DNA of 64,000 nt from Syncephalis fuscata (Eukaryota > Zoopagomycota > Zoopagomycetes > Zoopagales > Piptocephalidaceae). The DNA lies in assembly GCA_025786725.1 (NCBI GenBank), contig JAHLTZ010000017.1, positions 471,327 through 535,326 of the forward strand, in the 5' to 3' direction. The translations under genes and the position numbers were made by a program. This document shows positions 49,423 through 61,564 of the stretch, piece after piece; positions within the stretch are counted from its first letter, which is position 1, and each line of letters starts with the position of its first letter. The notes under the pieces are model-generated. The model had not been told where the DNA came from. It did not search any database and saw nothing but the letters and a program-made list of their open reading frames with translations.

Positions 49423-50581
49423 ATGCCATCACCAATAAGTCAAATGACAAACGAGCAAATAGAACGTAGTAAAGCGGTTAAATCCGTTCTTGAAACGCTT
49501 GCTCAAACGTGCGTTACTCTTCGTGAACAAACATGTGAAGCTACAGCCGGTACACAATTTGACGGTCCATTGTTCGTCCAACATATAGGTAAGTTATTGT
49601 AGATATTCGAATAAACTGTTAATTGACATTATTTATTTATTATCAATAGGCAATTTAGGAACAATCATTAGCCATCAAGCTACAAAAGCAAATCTGGCAT
49701 GTAAACGTGGTAGTATACCAGGAGATGCCGTTGGATTAATTGATCAGCTACAAGAAGCACTTCATGCTATTCAAGAGATGCGAAAGAATGCACCAATATC
49801 AATAGGTGCTACACTTTTAAAGTCTATTACAGATATAACATGTGAATTACTTGATAACACTTATGACTGGGCCAATACATTGGCTGATGGTCTTAAAGAC
49901 ACATATACACCCGAAGCAGATGAAGAAATAGAAGCAGTGGCTCGATCAAAGCTTGGTCTAGTTTGGAATGCGTGTAAAGCACTATGGACAATCCCTTCGA
50001 CCAATACCGAAGCAGTAAAGCGTCGCTGGAAGAGTAACGCTAATATTATTAACGATGCTATTGATGAATTTGAAGAAGCATTGGCTGAGGACGCCAAACT
50101 TGCTGCAGATCCATTAAATGGACTTGCTAATGAAATGGAACAACTGGCTATTGAAAAGAATGAAGAAGAAGAAGATGATGATGATAAACAATTATCACCT
50201 AAAGCTGACTGGGAACGAGAGATTTGTCAGTGTGCACTGGCCAGTACAAAATTAGTTAAACGTTTATTATTGAAGGTTGAACAACGTGGTATATCAAATG
50301 AAGGAGCATTGCCTAAATGGCAAGATGACTGTTTGGATGTGGCCAATGCTTTGTTATCGCAAGTTGATAATCTAGGTGATTTATTTTGGTTTCTAGATTC
50401 AGATGTACAAAAAGCCCGTATCGATGCTATTCATCATTTAGATCTACTTTATAAAGAAGCTAATAAACTGGCTGAACTGGCAAGTGAACAATTAACAGAC
50501 CAACACAAGACGTGGCTTGAACTATGTATGAAACAACTCGATGCTCAACGACTTGTTATACGAAATGCCGCTTCAATATAG
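49423..50581 (+). CDS. Cyclin-D1-binding protein 1 (GCIP) homologue
   Basis: This is an all-helical protein related to CCNDBP1/GCIP, which in animals binds cyclin D and HLH regulators. The fungal role is not established. Exons: 49423-49588 and 49650-50581 (365 aa). Helical blocks such as VKSVLETLAQTCVTLREQT, GLIDQLQEALHAIQEMRK and LGLVWNACKALWTIPSTNTE match the family layout. After an acidic linker (EKNEEEEDDDDKQ), the second half has ICQCALASTKLVKRLLLKV, DVANALLSQVDNLGDLFWFL and LELCMKQL. The ATG at 49423 is the first in frame. Confidence 0.8.
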
Positions 50582-52495
50582 TATAATAGTAGTTATTATC
50601 ATTATTATTATTATAGCATAGTAATAAAATTATTGTCTTTATCACAATTTTCTATATGTAATGCTTCATTCAACCGTTAGATTTATTATCTAGTATGCAT
50701 ATATCTAGTGCACATATATCATTTTTATTTTATCATATACTAACTATATATCAATTTATGATATACTGGTTATATTATGTTTTTTACATGTTTTAATGTA
50801 TTTTATTCAGTCTACGCATTACATTATATACACTATAACTTCATTGTTGCTATTCATAATCTTTCTATTGTTTATTCATATTAATACATATAGCTATGTG
50901 CTATAATAATCCTATTCTATTCATAACTGTTGTCTGTTTAGCTCTAGTTTTATTATCTATAAGCTTGATTTGTTTTGCTCATTAAGCCATATGCACCGAT
51001 AAAACAAATAAAAGTATACATAAACATATTGTTTTATTAGAAGCATGTATTAGATTGGCTGTTTATAGATAATCATCACTGGATTGATTGGTGCCAGTTA
51101 TTTACGGTTTGATGGCATTCAGGCCAAGTGATGTGTATTTACAGTAATAACAAGTTTAAGTGAAAATAAATTGGTATAAAGTGAAAGATATTAGAAGTGA
51201 AAGCAGTCTAGATGTAATAATTATATGAATATAGGATAGAATGAGAATGATATATGTGTACTGAATATGAGTATTTTGATAATTGATGTCATTCACCATC
51301 CACCACCATGTTTAATAAACTGAATGTTTAATTTAAGTGTGTGGATAATTGATGTAGTTATCTGATTTAAAGATAATAATAAACAGTCAATAAATTGTAT
51401 AATATTATTAATATAACAACAATAAATAGTACTGGCAAGAATACCAATACTTTATTAAACAATTGTATGTGGATTATATTAAACATATGCTATACAAGTG
51501 TTCAAATAGATATATATATACCAAGTAATTTTCCAAAGTTCCATGGCTTCTGACTTTAGATTCAACCTGCGGCAATAGTATTTAGTAGCATACAGCCGTA
51601 TGATGATGTAGTAATAGCCTATAATGCAATCTATTATTTGATTGCTACTATTTAATATTTATCATCAGTAGTCTTTATAGCATTTAATGCTACAAGTTAC
51701 CACAGCGTCAGCTTTTAAGATAAATATACCTGTTAAATTGTTAGTTATTTGGCCTGATGTCTGACCTTTACCGGTCTGTTAGATAAATGATGGAAATATT
51801 GATCAAGCAAAAAAGTAAAAGGTTGAAATGATGTATAGTACACGTCTGAACCGCAGAGGTTGGTTGTATTTTTTATCTTCAAGAAAAGATTGCGATATTA
51901 ACATATTCTTTATTTTGTCTTTTATTAAATAAAAATCTATGGTTTTCATCAAGTATATTAACATATCATAATTGTTTACCCTGATACAGCCAGATCTGTG
52001 TTAATTATTTTAACAATAGTATCAGTAACTGTGTTAATTGCCTTTTTAATTTCTACTATTTTTACTATACAAACAAATACATAACACGCGTCATCCTATT
52101 CTTAATGTTTATTTAAAAGCTTTAGACATTTGTTATAGAATTTGATCCATTTGCTTACCACGCTAATTTAGCTGCATACACTATAGTTTCATCATTATAA
52201 TTTATATATTACCACGATTACTGTTATTATTATTTAGACTATTATCAAAATAAACACTATTACTGAATGTATTTGTATTGGTCGATTCTGTGTTTAAATG
52301 CATAGATTTCAGTACATGGAAAAGTCAACTCTCTATAGCTGTATAGACTTTTATTATAGATGATTAACAACAATAGCGCCTACCCACTCATTTGTTTAGT
52401 TAAAATATTTTATTTACTTTTTAAAGTAATTGACTTCCACTGATATGTGAAATAATTCTAAAAATAGTAAGTTTAAAATGGCTAGTACATTGTAA
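50582..52495. other. Convergent gap with truncated family A element
   Basis: 1.9 kb between the stops of the GCIP-like and OYE genes. 50707-51328 is a family A copy. The remainder (51330-52495) is AT-rich with no recognised feature. Confidence 0.5.
50707..51328. mobile_element. Family A MITE-like element, copy 2 (truncated both ends)
   Basis: Starting at the phrase TAGTGCACATATATC the sequence follows copy 1 (32155-32770) almost base for base, with a few substitutions and single-base indels. The left terminal repeat is absent. The right arm ends after about 60 bp, at the phrase ACTGAATGTT. Confidence 0.8.
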
Positions 52496-53831
52496 TTATG
52501 AGGCAGAGAAAATTGGATAATCTGTATACCCTTCACGACCAGGTGTATAGAATGTAGCGCGATTATAAGGTGTAAATGGCTGGTTGTAAGAATACGAGCT
52601 GGAAGATCAGGATTCGAGATAAACGAGCGACCAAATGCGATTAAATCGCCGCGATTAGCTTCGACTACTTCACGTGCTGAATCGGCCTTGTAGCCACCAG
52701 CACGAATCACCGTGCTCTTGCTCTTTCGGATCTCATCCACAAGCAACTCAATATCTGGTACTGATGTTGTGTCTTGAGTGTCATTGCTACCAGCAATTCG
52801 TGGTTCAACCAAATGAACATACGCTATATTCAGTTGGGTAACGGCGCGGATAGCTTCCGTATATAATGCCAGTGGATTATCGTCATGCATATCACCAAAC
52901 TTGCCATAAGGCGAGAAACGGATGCCTACGCGATCACTTCCAAATACGTCCACAGCTGCTTGAACAACTTCTACAGCAAATCTTACTCGGTTTTCAATAG
53001 ACCCACCATATTTATCACTACGCTTATTCGTGCTGCTTTCGAGGAATTGATTGATCAAGTAGCCGTTGGCCGCATGGACTTCAACGCCGTCGAATCCCGC
53101 TTCTTTGGCATAGATACTTGCACGACGATAGTCTTCGATAATTGCAGCAATTTCGTTTGTCTCTAACTCCCGTGGTACTTCATATGGAACTTGTTCGCCT
53201 TTCTTATTCTGGGTTAAAGCATCAGTGATTGCTATCGGCGAAGGAGCAACAGGCAGTTGGTTATTAGGAACAAAATCTAATACAGATGATTAGTTTTCAG
53301 TATAACTTCAATTACTATAGCTATATACGTACCACTATGGCATGCTCGTCCGCGGTGCCTAATAAAGTCAATAGACTGTGTTAATATTCAGCATACCTTT
53401 ATTTAAGTTTACCTTACCAGAGTTGCATAATAAACACAGTATCAGGTGTCTTTTCTTTACTGCATCAACAACCTTCTTCCAAGCATCGCGCTGTTCGGCA
53501 GTCCAAATACCCGGCACATTATAATCACCTAAAGAAGTGTCGGATATGCCGGTCGCTTCTGTGATAAGTAATCCTCCTGAAGTAGTTCTCTGAGTATAAT
53601 ATTCACTAGCTACTGAATACTGTACATTCTACGGTAATATTAACGTAAGTAACGTGATACTATCCATTGCCACCCGTGGGTATATATTCTGGCAGACACA
53701 ATAGTTTAAAGTAGTCTACTTACATTGGTGGCACGACGTCGCGTTAGTGGTGCCAAAGCAATACGGTGTTGTAATGACCAGGCTCCAACACGTAGCGGTT
53801 GGAATAAAGCGTTGTTGGACGTGGCGGCCAT
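52496..53831 (-). CDS. Old yellow enzyme family NADPH dehydrogenase (frame broken twice)
   Basis: This is an FMN-dependent ene-reductase. Exons: 53831-53724, 53628-53418, 53358-53333, 53276-52496 (about 375 aa after correction). FALFQPLRVG-type N-terminus (NALFQPLRVGAWSLQHRIAL), APLTRRRA, LLITEATGIS and VPGIWTAEQRDAWKKVVDAV are in frame. The next conserved part, DTVFIMQLWHRGRACHS, requires one more A near 53451-53458. The catalytic region has FDGVEVHAANGYLINQFL (His and Asn for substrate) and NKRSDKYGGSIENRVRF. LIAFGRSFISNPDLPARI then needs one more A at 52584-52585 to reach TPYNRATFYTPGREGYTDYP and the TAA at 52496. The C-terminus is then normal for the family. Confidence 0.9.
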
Positions 53832-55324
53832 GCTATTTTGTTAAACTTGAGTTGTAATTTGTAAGTATATAAAAGGCTGTTGCTTGAAATAAAAATAAAT
53901 TGTTAGTTATAAACCGCTATATTGTGGCGCAGCTTTTATACGTTTATCTATTGCAAGTGCTTAGTAAGAAATTCACATCGGACTAGCTGGCACTTAGTAA
54001 TATTAAATTATATTACGTATCAATGCTGTGGTATTGTTTTACGAAATTAAACGCAGAAATGATGCCATTTGCTTTTGATTTCTAGCTGTATTAGTAAGCG
54101 TGCAGTCCAACATTTTACCCTTTTGGTGTATGAGCAATGCTTATCATCGTCATATCAATACAGTTTTATATTGTCAAATTTGATCTTCGTGTTTTTACAT
54201 GAGCTGGCCTAGAGATAGTATCAATAGTTTATTTAGTTAACTGTCTTACTTATTTTTGTTGATGTGATTACATTAATAAATGTGCACTATGTGTCATTTC
54301 ACTTTAGCATTTAATTTTAAACCATGTGGATCTTAATATATAATAAATTAATATATTGATTACGTAGTATGCTGTGTGCTATCATCTATCATGGTAAACA
54401 TTTTATTAATTGCGCTATCATTTGGGGCCAGTGGTTACATTTGATAATACTCACGCAAGTAAACTAGACATTTGTTTGAAAAAACATGAACCGGGTAATA
54501 AAATATATTAATAAGCAAATCATCACACTTAGTGTGATTTAGTGTTAATGACTATGTTGATAACATTCAGTTTATTAAACATGGTGGTGGATGGTGAATG
54601 ACATCAATTATCAAAATACTCATATTCAGTACACCTATATCATTCTCATTCTATCCTATATTCATATAATTATTACATCTAGACTGCTTTCACTTCTAAT
54701 ATCTTTCACTTTATACCAATTTATTTTCACTTAAACTTGTTATTACTGTAAATACACATCACTTGGCCTGAATGCCATCAAACCGTAAATAACTGGCACC
54801 AATCAATCCAGTGATGATTATCTATAAACAGCCAATCTAATACATGCTTCTAATAAAACAATATGTTTATGTATACTTTTATTTGTTTTATCGGTGCATA
54901 TGGCTTAATGAGCAAAACAAATCAAGCTTATAGATAATAAAACTAGAGTTAAACAGACAACAGTTATGAATAGAATAGGATTATTATAGCACATAGCTAC
55001 ATGTGTTAATATGAATAAACAGTATTAAAGAAAGGTATAAATACAATCAAGCCAACTTTATAATAGCCAATATATAGTACTTGATCATATTTATATAGCT
55101 ATACTATCAATTATATAATGTAATATATTTTATTATAACAGACATCTTGTTAATAGCTATTGGTTTTGACTAAACATATTGCTGTATTCGCTCTATTCTT
55201 CTATTACTTGTTCACTATTCCAATATCCATAGTCTGGAGTTATACCAGTATATTTAACGAAACATAGTTTTATTTTATATAAACAATAATAGGACTAAGA
55301 AAGAGTAAATACAATAATGAAATA
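53832..55324. other. Gap with inverted family A copy
   Basis: 1.5 kb between the OYE promoter and the STE50 3' end. 54529-55022 is a family A fragment. The rest is AT-rich with nothing recognised. Confidence 0.5.
54529..55022. mobile_element. Family A MITE-like element, copy 3 (inverted, truncated)
   Basis: Keeps one terminal repeat (54529-54640, beginning CTTAGTGTGATTTAGTG) and then follows the complement of copy 1 from 32710 back to about 32325. Homology stops at the phrase GAATAAACAG near 55022, so the second terminal repeat is missing. Confidence 0.8.
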
Positions 55325-57412
55325 TTAAACATTTCGTTCGTGATGCCATCGTTCCATGATTTCATCAAAGCGTTCATTCATGGTCAGTTGTAAGCTAGAA
55401 GTTGATGGCGTGCTTGTACTCATAATTGCATTCACATTTGAAGATAAAAGGACACCAGCATTGGCACTATTGGCACTTGAACCAGAACCAGTCGTCTGAT
55501 GATGGTGTTGATGGCGTTGTTGCTGGTGTTGTTGTTGATGGTGCATTGACTGTACATGGGCATGACTATAAGGTCCATGTCGGCCTCCACTGTTAGTAGG
55601 AGTAATAGTCGTAGTAGTACTGGCAGTAGTGCCATTATTGGTATTGGCATTGTTTGTTTTGTTATTGCCATTACCATTGCCATTATTATTATTGACATTG
55701 TTATTATTATTATTATTGATATTCGTATTGCCATTCGTGTTGCCATTAAGTGGTGACATTTGATCATCTGGTCGACGAGAATCACGTCTTAATGGAGGTG
55801 TGGTAGTATTGCCAATGGTGGTTGTACGGGCATCTGCTCTGCGCATTAGCGAGGCATGTCGACTCGGCACGACAGGCATGGTAGCTTTCATGGTATTTGA
55901 ACGCTTCATTTGCTTGTTAGGCCTCATAACAAACATGGGACTTTCCTTGGCCTGTTGCAGTTGCTGGTAGTACTTTAATGGATAATCATCGAGTCCAAAA
56001 TACCGCTCTAAAAATAACGATTATAAATAAATAGATTTATAGTGTTATTACAGTTGATTATTTACCTCGATTGCCGTGCACGATGACCAGTGTATAATTC
56101 TTGCCATCATCAGTAAGATCGTATTTACGAAGTGCCATATCAAGAATTTGTTGACTTGTGCTTTCGAGTGTGATACGAAGTGCTTTATAGGCCTCGCTTT
56201 CACGTCCAGGCAATCGATCGCCATAAACACGAATAGCACCTATGTTAAGCTCGGCTGCAGCGGGACTCTTTGGCGGTTCCACCTCTCGTATCTATCATTA
56301 ATATTACGCATTAGCCAATATTCTTTACATCTAATATTCCCATTGCCATTCGCTTTATGCTTTATACAATCAATCCACCCTTTACCGCCACTCATTCCAT
56401 GACTAATTACCAGATGAGCCTCACTCTTGATAAATGGAGAAACAGGCGTGGTATTTGCCGCTGGATGTTTATCGTTTGTAGGTGATCGTTGGCCTTTTTC
56501 TTTCTTTTGCAAAAATGGAAGAGGTGATCGAGAGCCGTTCTTGATAGAGGCTGGCGATATCAATGTCAATGCAGCCGGCTTATTACGTTTATTTGTATCA
56601 GTAGCAGGTATAGATATGGAGTTGGTGGCACTCGGTGGAGTAACCAGAGGAAACACAGGCGATAGCGTATCTTTACGGACTGGCGTCGTTGTAGGTGGCG
56701 ACATGAGGCCATCATTTGAATCGGTCTATAGTTTGATTATTAAGTACATTTAATTATTTAATTAGTTAATTAGTTACATTACTTACTTTGCCAGCTATTT
56801 GACGCAAGACCGGTAGCAATTGATCACGTAACATCTTTAATTCATGGCTTATATGAGCCACTTCATCCATCACATTTTGAACCTTGGCAGCTATTATTCA
56901 ACATTGATTAGTTTATTATTTTTTTTATTTACATTTACATATTTGTTTGTTTACATATCCTTCTTACCTTGTGATGCCAAATTTGATCTGCCTGTACGAT
57001 CCTCTGTCCAAGTATCTATATCTTATATTATCGTTATTTATAAGTATGCGTATTTAGCTAACACTGTTATTGTTACCTTGTGGAATAAATCCATCTGCTT
57101 CAATAGGAATATTCTGCTCCACCTTTAATTTATAGATCGCCTTTAGTATGCCAAGTCGATGGCCTACAGATGTGACGTTAAGGTCGCGCAGTGTTTCATG
57201 CGATAGATGAATGAGGACATCGCCCGATACTCCCTCGGCTATTGCACCGCCAATGCAGATTTGTTAGTACATGCTAGCTTGGCACCATGGTGCTTATGCT
57301 CTACTAGTCTCTACCGCTTACCTTCAAACTGATGACTATAGCCACCATAACCGTGCTTGGTCAACCAGTTCTGCACTTGGCCCGTAGACCATTGCTCTAC
57401 AGAGCGGCTCAT
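55325..57412 (-). CDS. STE50: Ste50-like SAM/RA adaptor protein
   Basis: Ste50 tethers the MAPKKK Ste11 to Cdc42 and Opy2 in mating, filamentous and osmotic signalling. Exons: 57412-57322, 57238-57077, 57015-56968, 56890-56787, 56725-56411, 56291-56066, 56007-55325 (542 aa). The N-terminal SAM domain has EQWSTGQVQNWLTKHGYGGY, EGVSGDVLIHLSHETLRDL and VGHRLGILKAIYKLK. A coiled segment (HISHELKMLRDQLLPVLR) and a Ser/Pro linker follow. The Ras-association domain is at about 250-345 (GAIRVYGDRLPG, ITLESTSQQILDMALRKYDL, YTLVIVHGNRERYFGLDDYP). The C-terminal 190 residues are low-complexity, with an Asn/Gly tract (55630-55745) and a His/Gln tract (55499-55550). Confidence 0.88.
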
Positions 57413-58291
57413 ACTCGATCAAGGACCAGAATGTTTTAACTAAGTTGTCCGTTTATGGTTATCATAGTCGCGATAAGTATTCATACAAGTGTGGGATAGG
57501 TTCTAAGATCGGTTTGAAGTTCCGATAGTCCGGCCGCTTACCTTATATTATCGGCCAACTATCCACGCATATAGTGCTCGTCACTACTGCCCAATTTAGT
57601 CCTAGTCGCGAAACGCAATTCACACTGATACCAGCAACAGAAGAGAAAAGAAGAAAGGGAAGCGCTGTGCTGTAAACGCAACGTATAAATTAGTAGTGGT
57701 GTAAAGGACTGACCGACCAGTGGTATGTAAACGAAATAATAATAAAAAGAGCTCGGACTTGTACGATTCAGATAAATAAGCCCGAAGAAAAAGAACGAGA
57801 ACCTGCAGCTAGTATTTGATAGATGAAACACAAATGACAAGGCGATGTGAAAGGGTGTCAAGGAAGAAGTGGCAACGGCAGCAGTAGCGGCAGCATCAGC
57901 AGGTCAAAAGAAAGCTTGCAGTTTTGTTAAGGCGTCTCCACCAGCAGTGCTGACACATGTGGCCATGTACGCCCATACATGCTTCTATATATGCCTATCC
58001 CTTTACCCATAAAGACAGCTGGTTAGCATATACCACACGTACATACACATACACATGCACACACATATATACACTCACATGGAACTGGTATACATGCTTT
58101 TATAGGTAGGCAGATGAGCATGCTAATATATGCCGCAGTATCTACAGTGCAATGTACACACGCTATAATAATAATAATAATAGACATTTAATCACTATTA
58201 TTTCAATAATATTAATATAATATTAATACAATAAAGTCTCTTATAGATAGACACTTGTTTATTCAATCATTTTTACGCATGTGACATTTAG
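57413..58291. other. STE50 promoter region with CA repeats
   Basis: 880 bp between STE50 and the mL54 gene. CACATA-type repeats occupy 58035-58080 and an ATA triplet run 58163-58180. The minus-strand ORF at 57559-57861 is Ser/Phe/Tyr-rich and lies in the presumed 5' UTR; it is not called. Confidence 0.45.
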
Positions 58292-58768
58292 TTATTGACT
58301 CTTCATGAAATTCGTATCTCTAATAGTCTCGCGATTAACACGACGTAATCGCTGTTTGCTGCCTTTGTCCATTGTGTTCGTTGGTGGTCTTGGTGTCAAA
58401 AGTGTCCAAAGCCATTCGGGATATGCTGTATCTTCCATGGCCACTGGATCACTGCCATCTTTTGTATAATTAATGCCTTTTAATACGGTGCCGGCTGCTA
58501 CGCTGGATTTGGATGCAGTAGTTGTCGTATCTAAATAAATATATTAACATATCAGTATTGCTGTTTATCGGTAATGTATTCACTAATAAGATATACAATG
58601 ATTGTATACTATGCAATATAACAACTGTTTAACAAAAAATAGCCAAAACTACTTACCGGTGGGTGAAGCAGTACTGGCTTTGTTGAATTGGCGCGTACTT
58701 TGCGTGAATGCACGTAATGACACCCATGTGCTTGTTCGTGTCGCAAAAGACACCGTCTTTACGTTCAT
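58292..58768 (-). CDS. MRPL37: Mitochondrial large-subunit ribosomal protein mL54
   Basis: Exons: 58768-58657 and 58530-58292 (116 aa). An arginine/serine-rich presequence (MNVKTVSFATRTSTWVSLRA) precedes the conserved mL54 core AAGTVLKGINYTKDGSDPVA, MEDTAYPEWLWTLL. The C-terminal RLRRVNRETIRDTNFMK matches the family's RNA-binding end. It is divergent from the uL24m gene, 199 bp apart. Confidence 0.92.
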
Positions 58769-58967
58769 AGTTATATTCAAACTGGAACTGGTGACAATAA
58801 GTAATAGTCGTGGTTTAATAATGATCGTAATAACAACGACAAAATAGAATTGGGATCAAGAGGAGAGAAAACTCTTTTTACGAATTCACCGCTTTTCTTT
58901 TGCAATTCCGCGTCGCCACCGTGTCTATTTAGTTTGATCGTTACGACAACTGCTCTACTAATTCATC
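58769..58967. promoter_or_regulatory. Shared divergent promoter of two mitoribosomal genes
   Basis: 199 bp separates the ATGs of mL54 (minus) and uL24m (plus), both large-subunit mitoribosomal proteins, implying common control. A T/C-rich stretch lies at 58883-58902. Confidence 0.5.
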
Positions 58968-59855
58968 ATGAAGTCGGGCCGTGCCGTAAAACGAGTCAGC
59001 ACACGTCTGGTCCCTCGACCAAAGACGATTAAGCCACAAGATCGACTTGATTATTGGAAAATCATTCGTGGTGACGAGGTAAGTAGTAGACAAGTTAGCT
59101 AGACAACAAATTACTTAAATATATGCCCAATAGGTTATGGTCACCAGCGGCAAAGAAAAGGGAAAGATAGGCACGGTCATCCGAGTTAATCGTAAAGTCA
59201 ATACGCTTGTTGTATCTGGTTTGAACATGGTAAATTGCTATGACGGTAAATGGCAGACATATATTAATATTATATTTAATAGGTATATAAGCATGTGCCT
59301 ATGGATCAAGGTGCAAAAGATGGTCGTGTTCGCAAGGAAATGCCTATTCACGTATCAAATGTGGCACTACTTCATCCAGAGACACAGTAAGTAGTTTAGT
59401 ATGAGTAGCAATGGATATACAAACTAATATTTAATATTTGTAGACAACCAACTAAAATTGATATTGTGAAGCAAACAGACCCAACCAGTGGCAAGACTGA
59501 AAATAAACGATTAGTACGTGGCACTAATATTGAAATTCCTCGTACAAAATATCTTGAATATCAAGATGCATGGAAAGGTAGATAGAACAGCAAGTAAACG
59601 TATTTAACTAATCGATAATTGTATATAGATAGTAAATTTGATACACTACCCGATGTAGTACGTAAAATTTCATTTGAGCCATCACTGGCCGTGCCACCAT
59701 TACCAGAAGGTGTTATTGACGAGCTACGTAATCGTTATTCTAAATTCCAATCTATGAAGAACCGAACACGAAAAGAAGAATGGCTTGCCGAAGATACTGA
59801 ATCTATTAAAGAAAAACGCGCTGTAAAGCACAACGAACCAGCTGCTACTTTATAA
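58968..59855 (+). CDS. MRPL40: Mitochondrial large-subunit ribosomal protein uL24m
   Basis: Exons: 58968-59078, 59134-59229, 59283-59386, 59444-59577, 59629-59855 (223 aa). The KOW motif is GDEVMVTSGKEKGKIGTVIR, followed by VNTLVVSGLNMVYKHVP, the standard L24 core. MPIHVSNVALLHPETQQPTK is the second conserved block. The C-terminal extension (LPDVVRKISFEPSLAVPPLP, NRTRKEEWLAEDTE) is of the mitochondrial type. The N-terminus is basic (MKSGRAVKRVSTRLVPRPK). Confidence 0.93.
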
Positions 59856-60214
59856 TAAACTAAACTATTTTATATAAAGATAACAATTAATATATTTGAA
59901 TGTATTAAATAATAGCAATGTCAATGATATTAATAGTAATAATAGTATTTTTAACACTGGTGTTAATCACCATATTTTATTAAATAAAAATATTGCAAAA
60001 CAAGGAGTAAAATATGGTTAATATTTACTTTAATTCCCGGGTAGTAAGCTATTTTACGCAATCAATTGTAACGATTTAAATAGCTGACGAGTTGATTGAG
60101 TTAGTTTGTGTTTAAATCATTATTTATAATAAAACATAATTAGTAATACATTATCATTTTCATAAAATATAAAATGCAATATAACATTGTATCCTAGCTG
60201 CTATTTTAAACATT

Positions 60215-60445
60215 TAAATAAATAATGTAACATACTATTTGATTCCATTGAAATGTTTGAGGTGATCATTGTTGTTGTTGGCCATGTGTAGAAAGGTTGA
60301 TCAAATATTAATAAAAGCCATTGATTGCAATTCCATATCGTTCCGCAGCTGTTATTGTTGTTACTATGTACAGTGTGGTTTCTTGCATCTAAATGGTCTG
60401 TTCTATTTTACAATCTTCTAATGTTGCATTTTGGCAGATTTACGC
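60215..60445 (+). repeat. Dispersed repeat family R2, long copy
   Basis: Matches the complement of 41150-41391 over its length and 8094-8190 over its first 95 bp. No coding region and no clear terminal repeats. Confidence 0.7.
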
Positions 60446-60483
60446 TGTAAGATACTCGCCTATAGTGACAAAAGGTAGAATGA

Positions 60484-60744
60484 TTAGCATTTCTGATGTT
60501 CACCATTTTCTTGAGCATTTTTGATATCAACTTGGTAGGCGCAGTTTATTTGCCACCACTGATCAAGCAAATGGCCTCCGCCATATGCAATAATGATAGG
60601 TTGAGTGTCTTCACCAGGAAGATCTTGTGGCGGCAGTTGTAACCAGAATATACGGCATGCCGTTGATGCTACTTGAACAAATGTTAATGTGAAATAAGAG
60701 AAACAAAAACCAGAAATTGAATAACGTTTTTTATTGATGCTCAA
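60484..60744 (-). pseudogene. Possible orphan exon or gene fragment
   Basis: An 86-codon open frame without an ATG start. Its second half (FWLQLPPQDLPGEDTQPIII, AYGGGHLLDQWWQINCAY) has a protein-like composition unlike the surrounding AT-rich DNA and ends in TAA. A splice-like acceptor (CAAGTAG, about 60673-60679 on the minus strand) would leave about 62 codons as a last exon, but no upstream exon was found. Family unknown. Confidence 0.3.
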
Positions 60745-61564
60745 ATACGCATGCTATTTATATTGTTATATTCAACATTATCACATAATATATTACTGAA
60801 TAGAACAACAAGATAGCGATAGGAAAAGATGACGAAATGGATAAATAAAATGCGGAGTCAAAGTACAATAGAAACATTAAAGCCATTTAATACTAAAGTT
60901 GTTGCTATAAAACATACTACCAATAAATTACTGAGTGTAGTAGGAAATACAATCAAAGCCAATGTTTCTTAAAGACAAGTGTAGCCATAGAAAGCGTCGT
61001 TATTGAAATAATGAAACATAGTCATATTCTAGACAATGAAGCAATAGACCAATGGTTTATATGAATGAATAAATAGTGCGATGTTAATGCCAGCAGAAAC
61101 ATGCACAGTATATTCAGTACAATGGCCAGTGGTGAACCAAGGCCTTCTGATTTCTTACCATCTATTAGTATAAGAAATCAAACTGACGCTGTTGCATCAA
61201 CATCATAATTAAATGTAATATTCTATTGTAAGTAACATGAAATACTATTTAATATTTGTTTTGATATTGAAAATAATGCAGATTAATTGACACTGATTGA
61301 TTCAATCAGAGTTGATGTGGCACTACAACAAACCACTTCTCAGTAGTAAAAACTGATTGACGGTTTATTGTTCGAGTTATTGATCTTTTTGTCCTTCAGT
61401 TTAAGGATGGGGACTCAAAGTACAATAGCTTCGTAAAATCAACGATAAAATAGGTGTGATGTATTAAATCAAACGCGCTCTTTTTCTTTTTCAGTTTAAC
61501 GACATTTCATTGCTGCTATTGTCGCCACTACTTGATTGATTCTTGTCCAAACAACAGCTACAAC

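Larger units (their letters stand above)
59856..61564. other. Gap with R2 repeat and an orphan ORF
   Basis: 1.7 kb. 60215-60445 is the R2 repeat. A minus-strand open frame at 60484-60744 is listed separately. A phrase CTCAAAGTACAATAG-like recurs at about 60857 and 61414. The last 60 bp before the cyclophilin start is T/C-rich. Confidence 0.5.

Noticed and set aside
55432-55785. Alternative-frame ORFs over the STE50 low-complexity tail
   Set aside because: They are frame-shifted readings of Asn/Gly and His/Gln repeats in the real coding frame.
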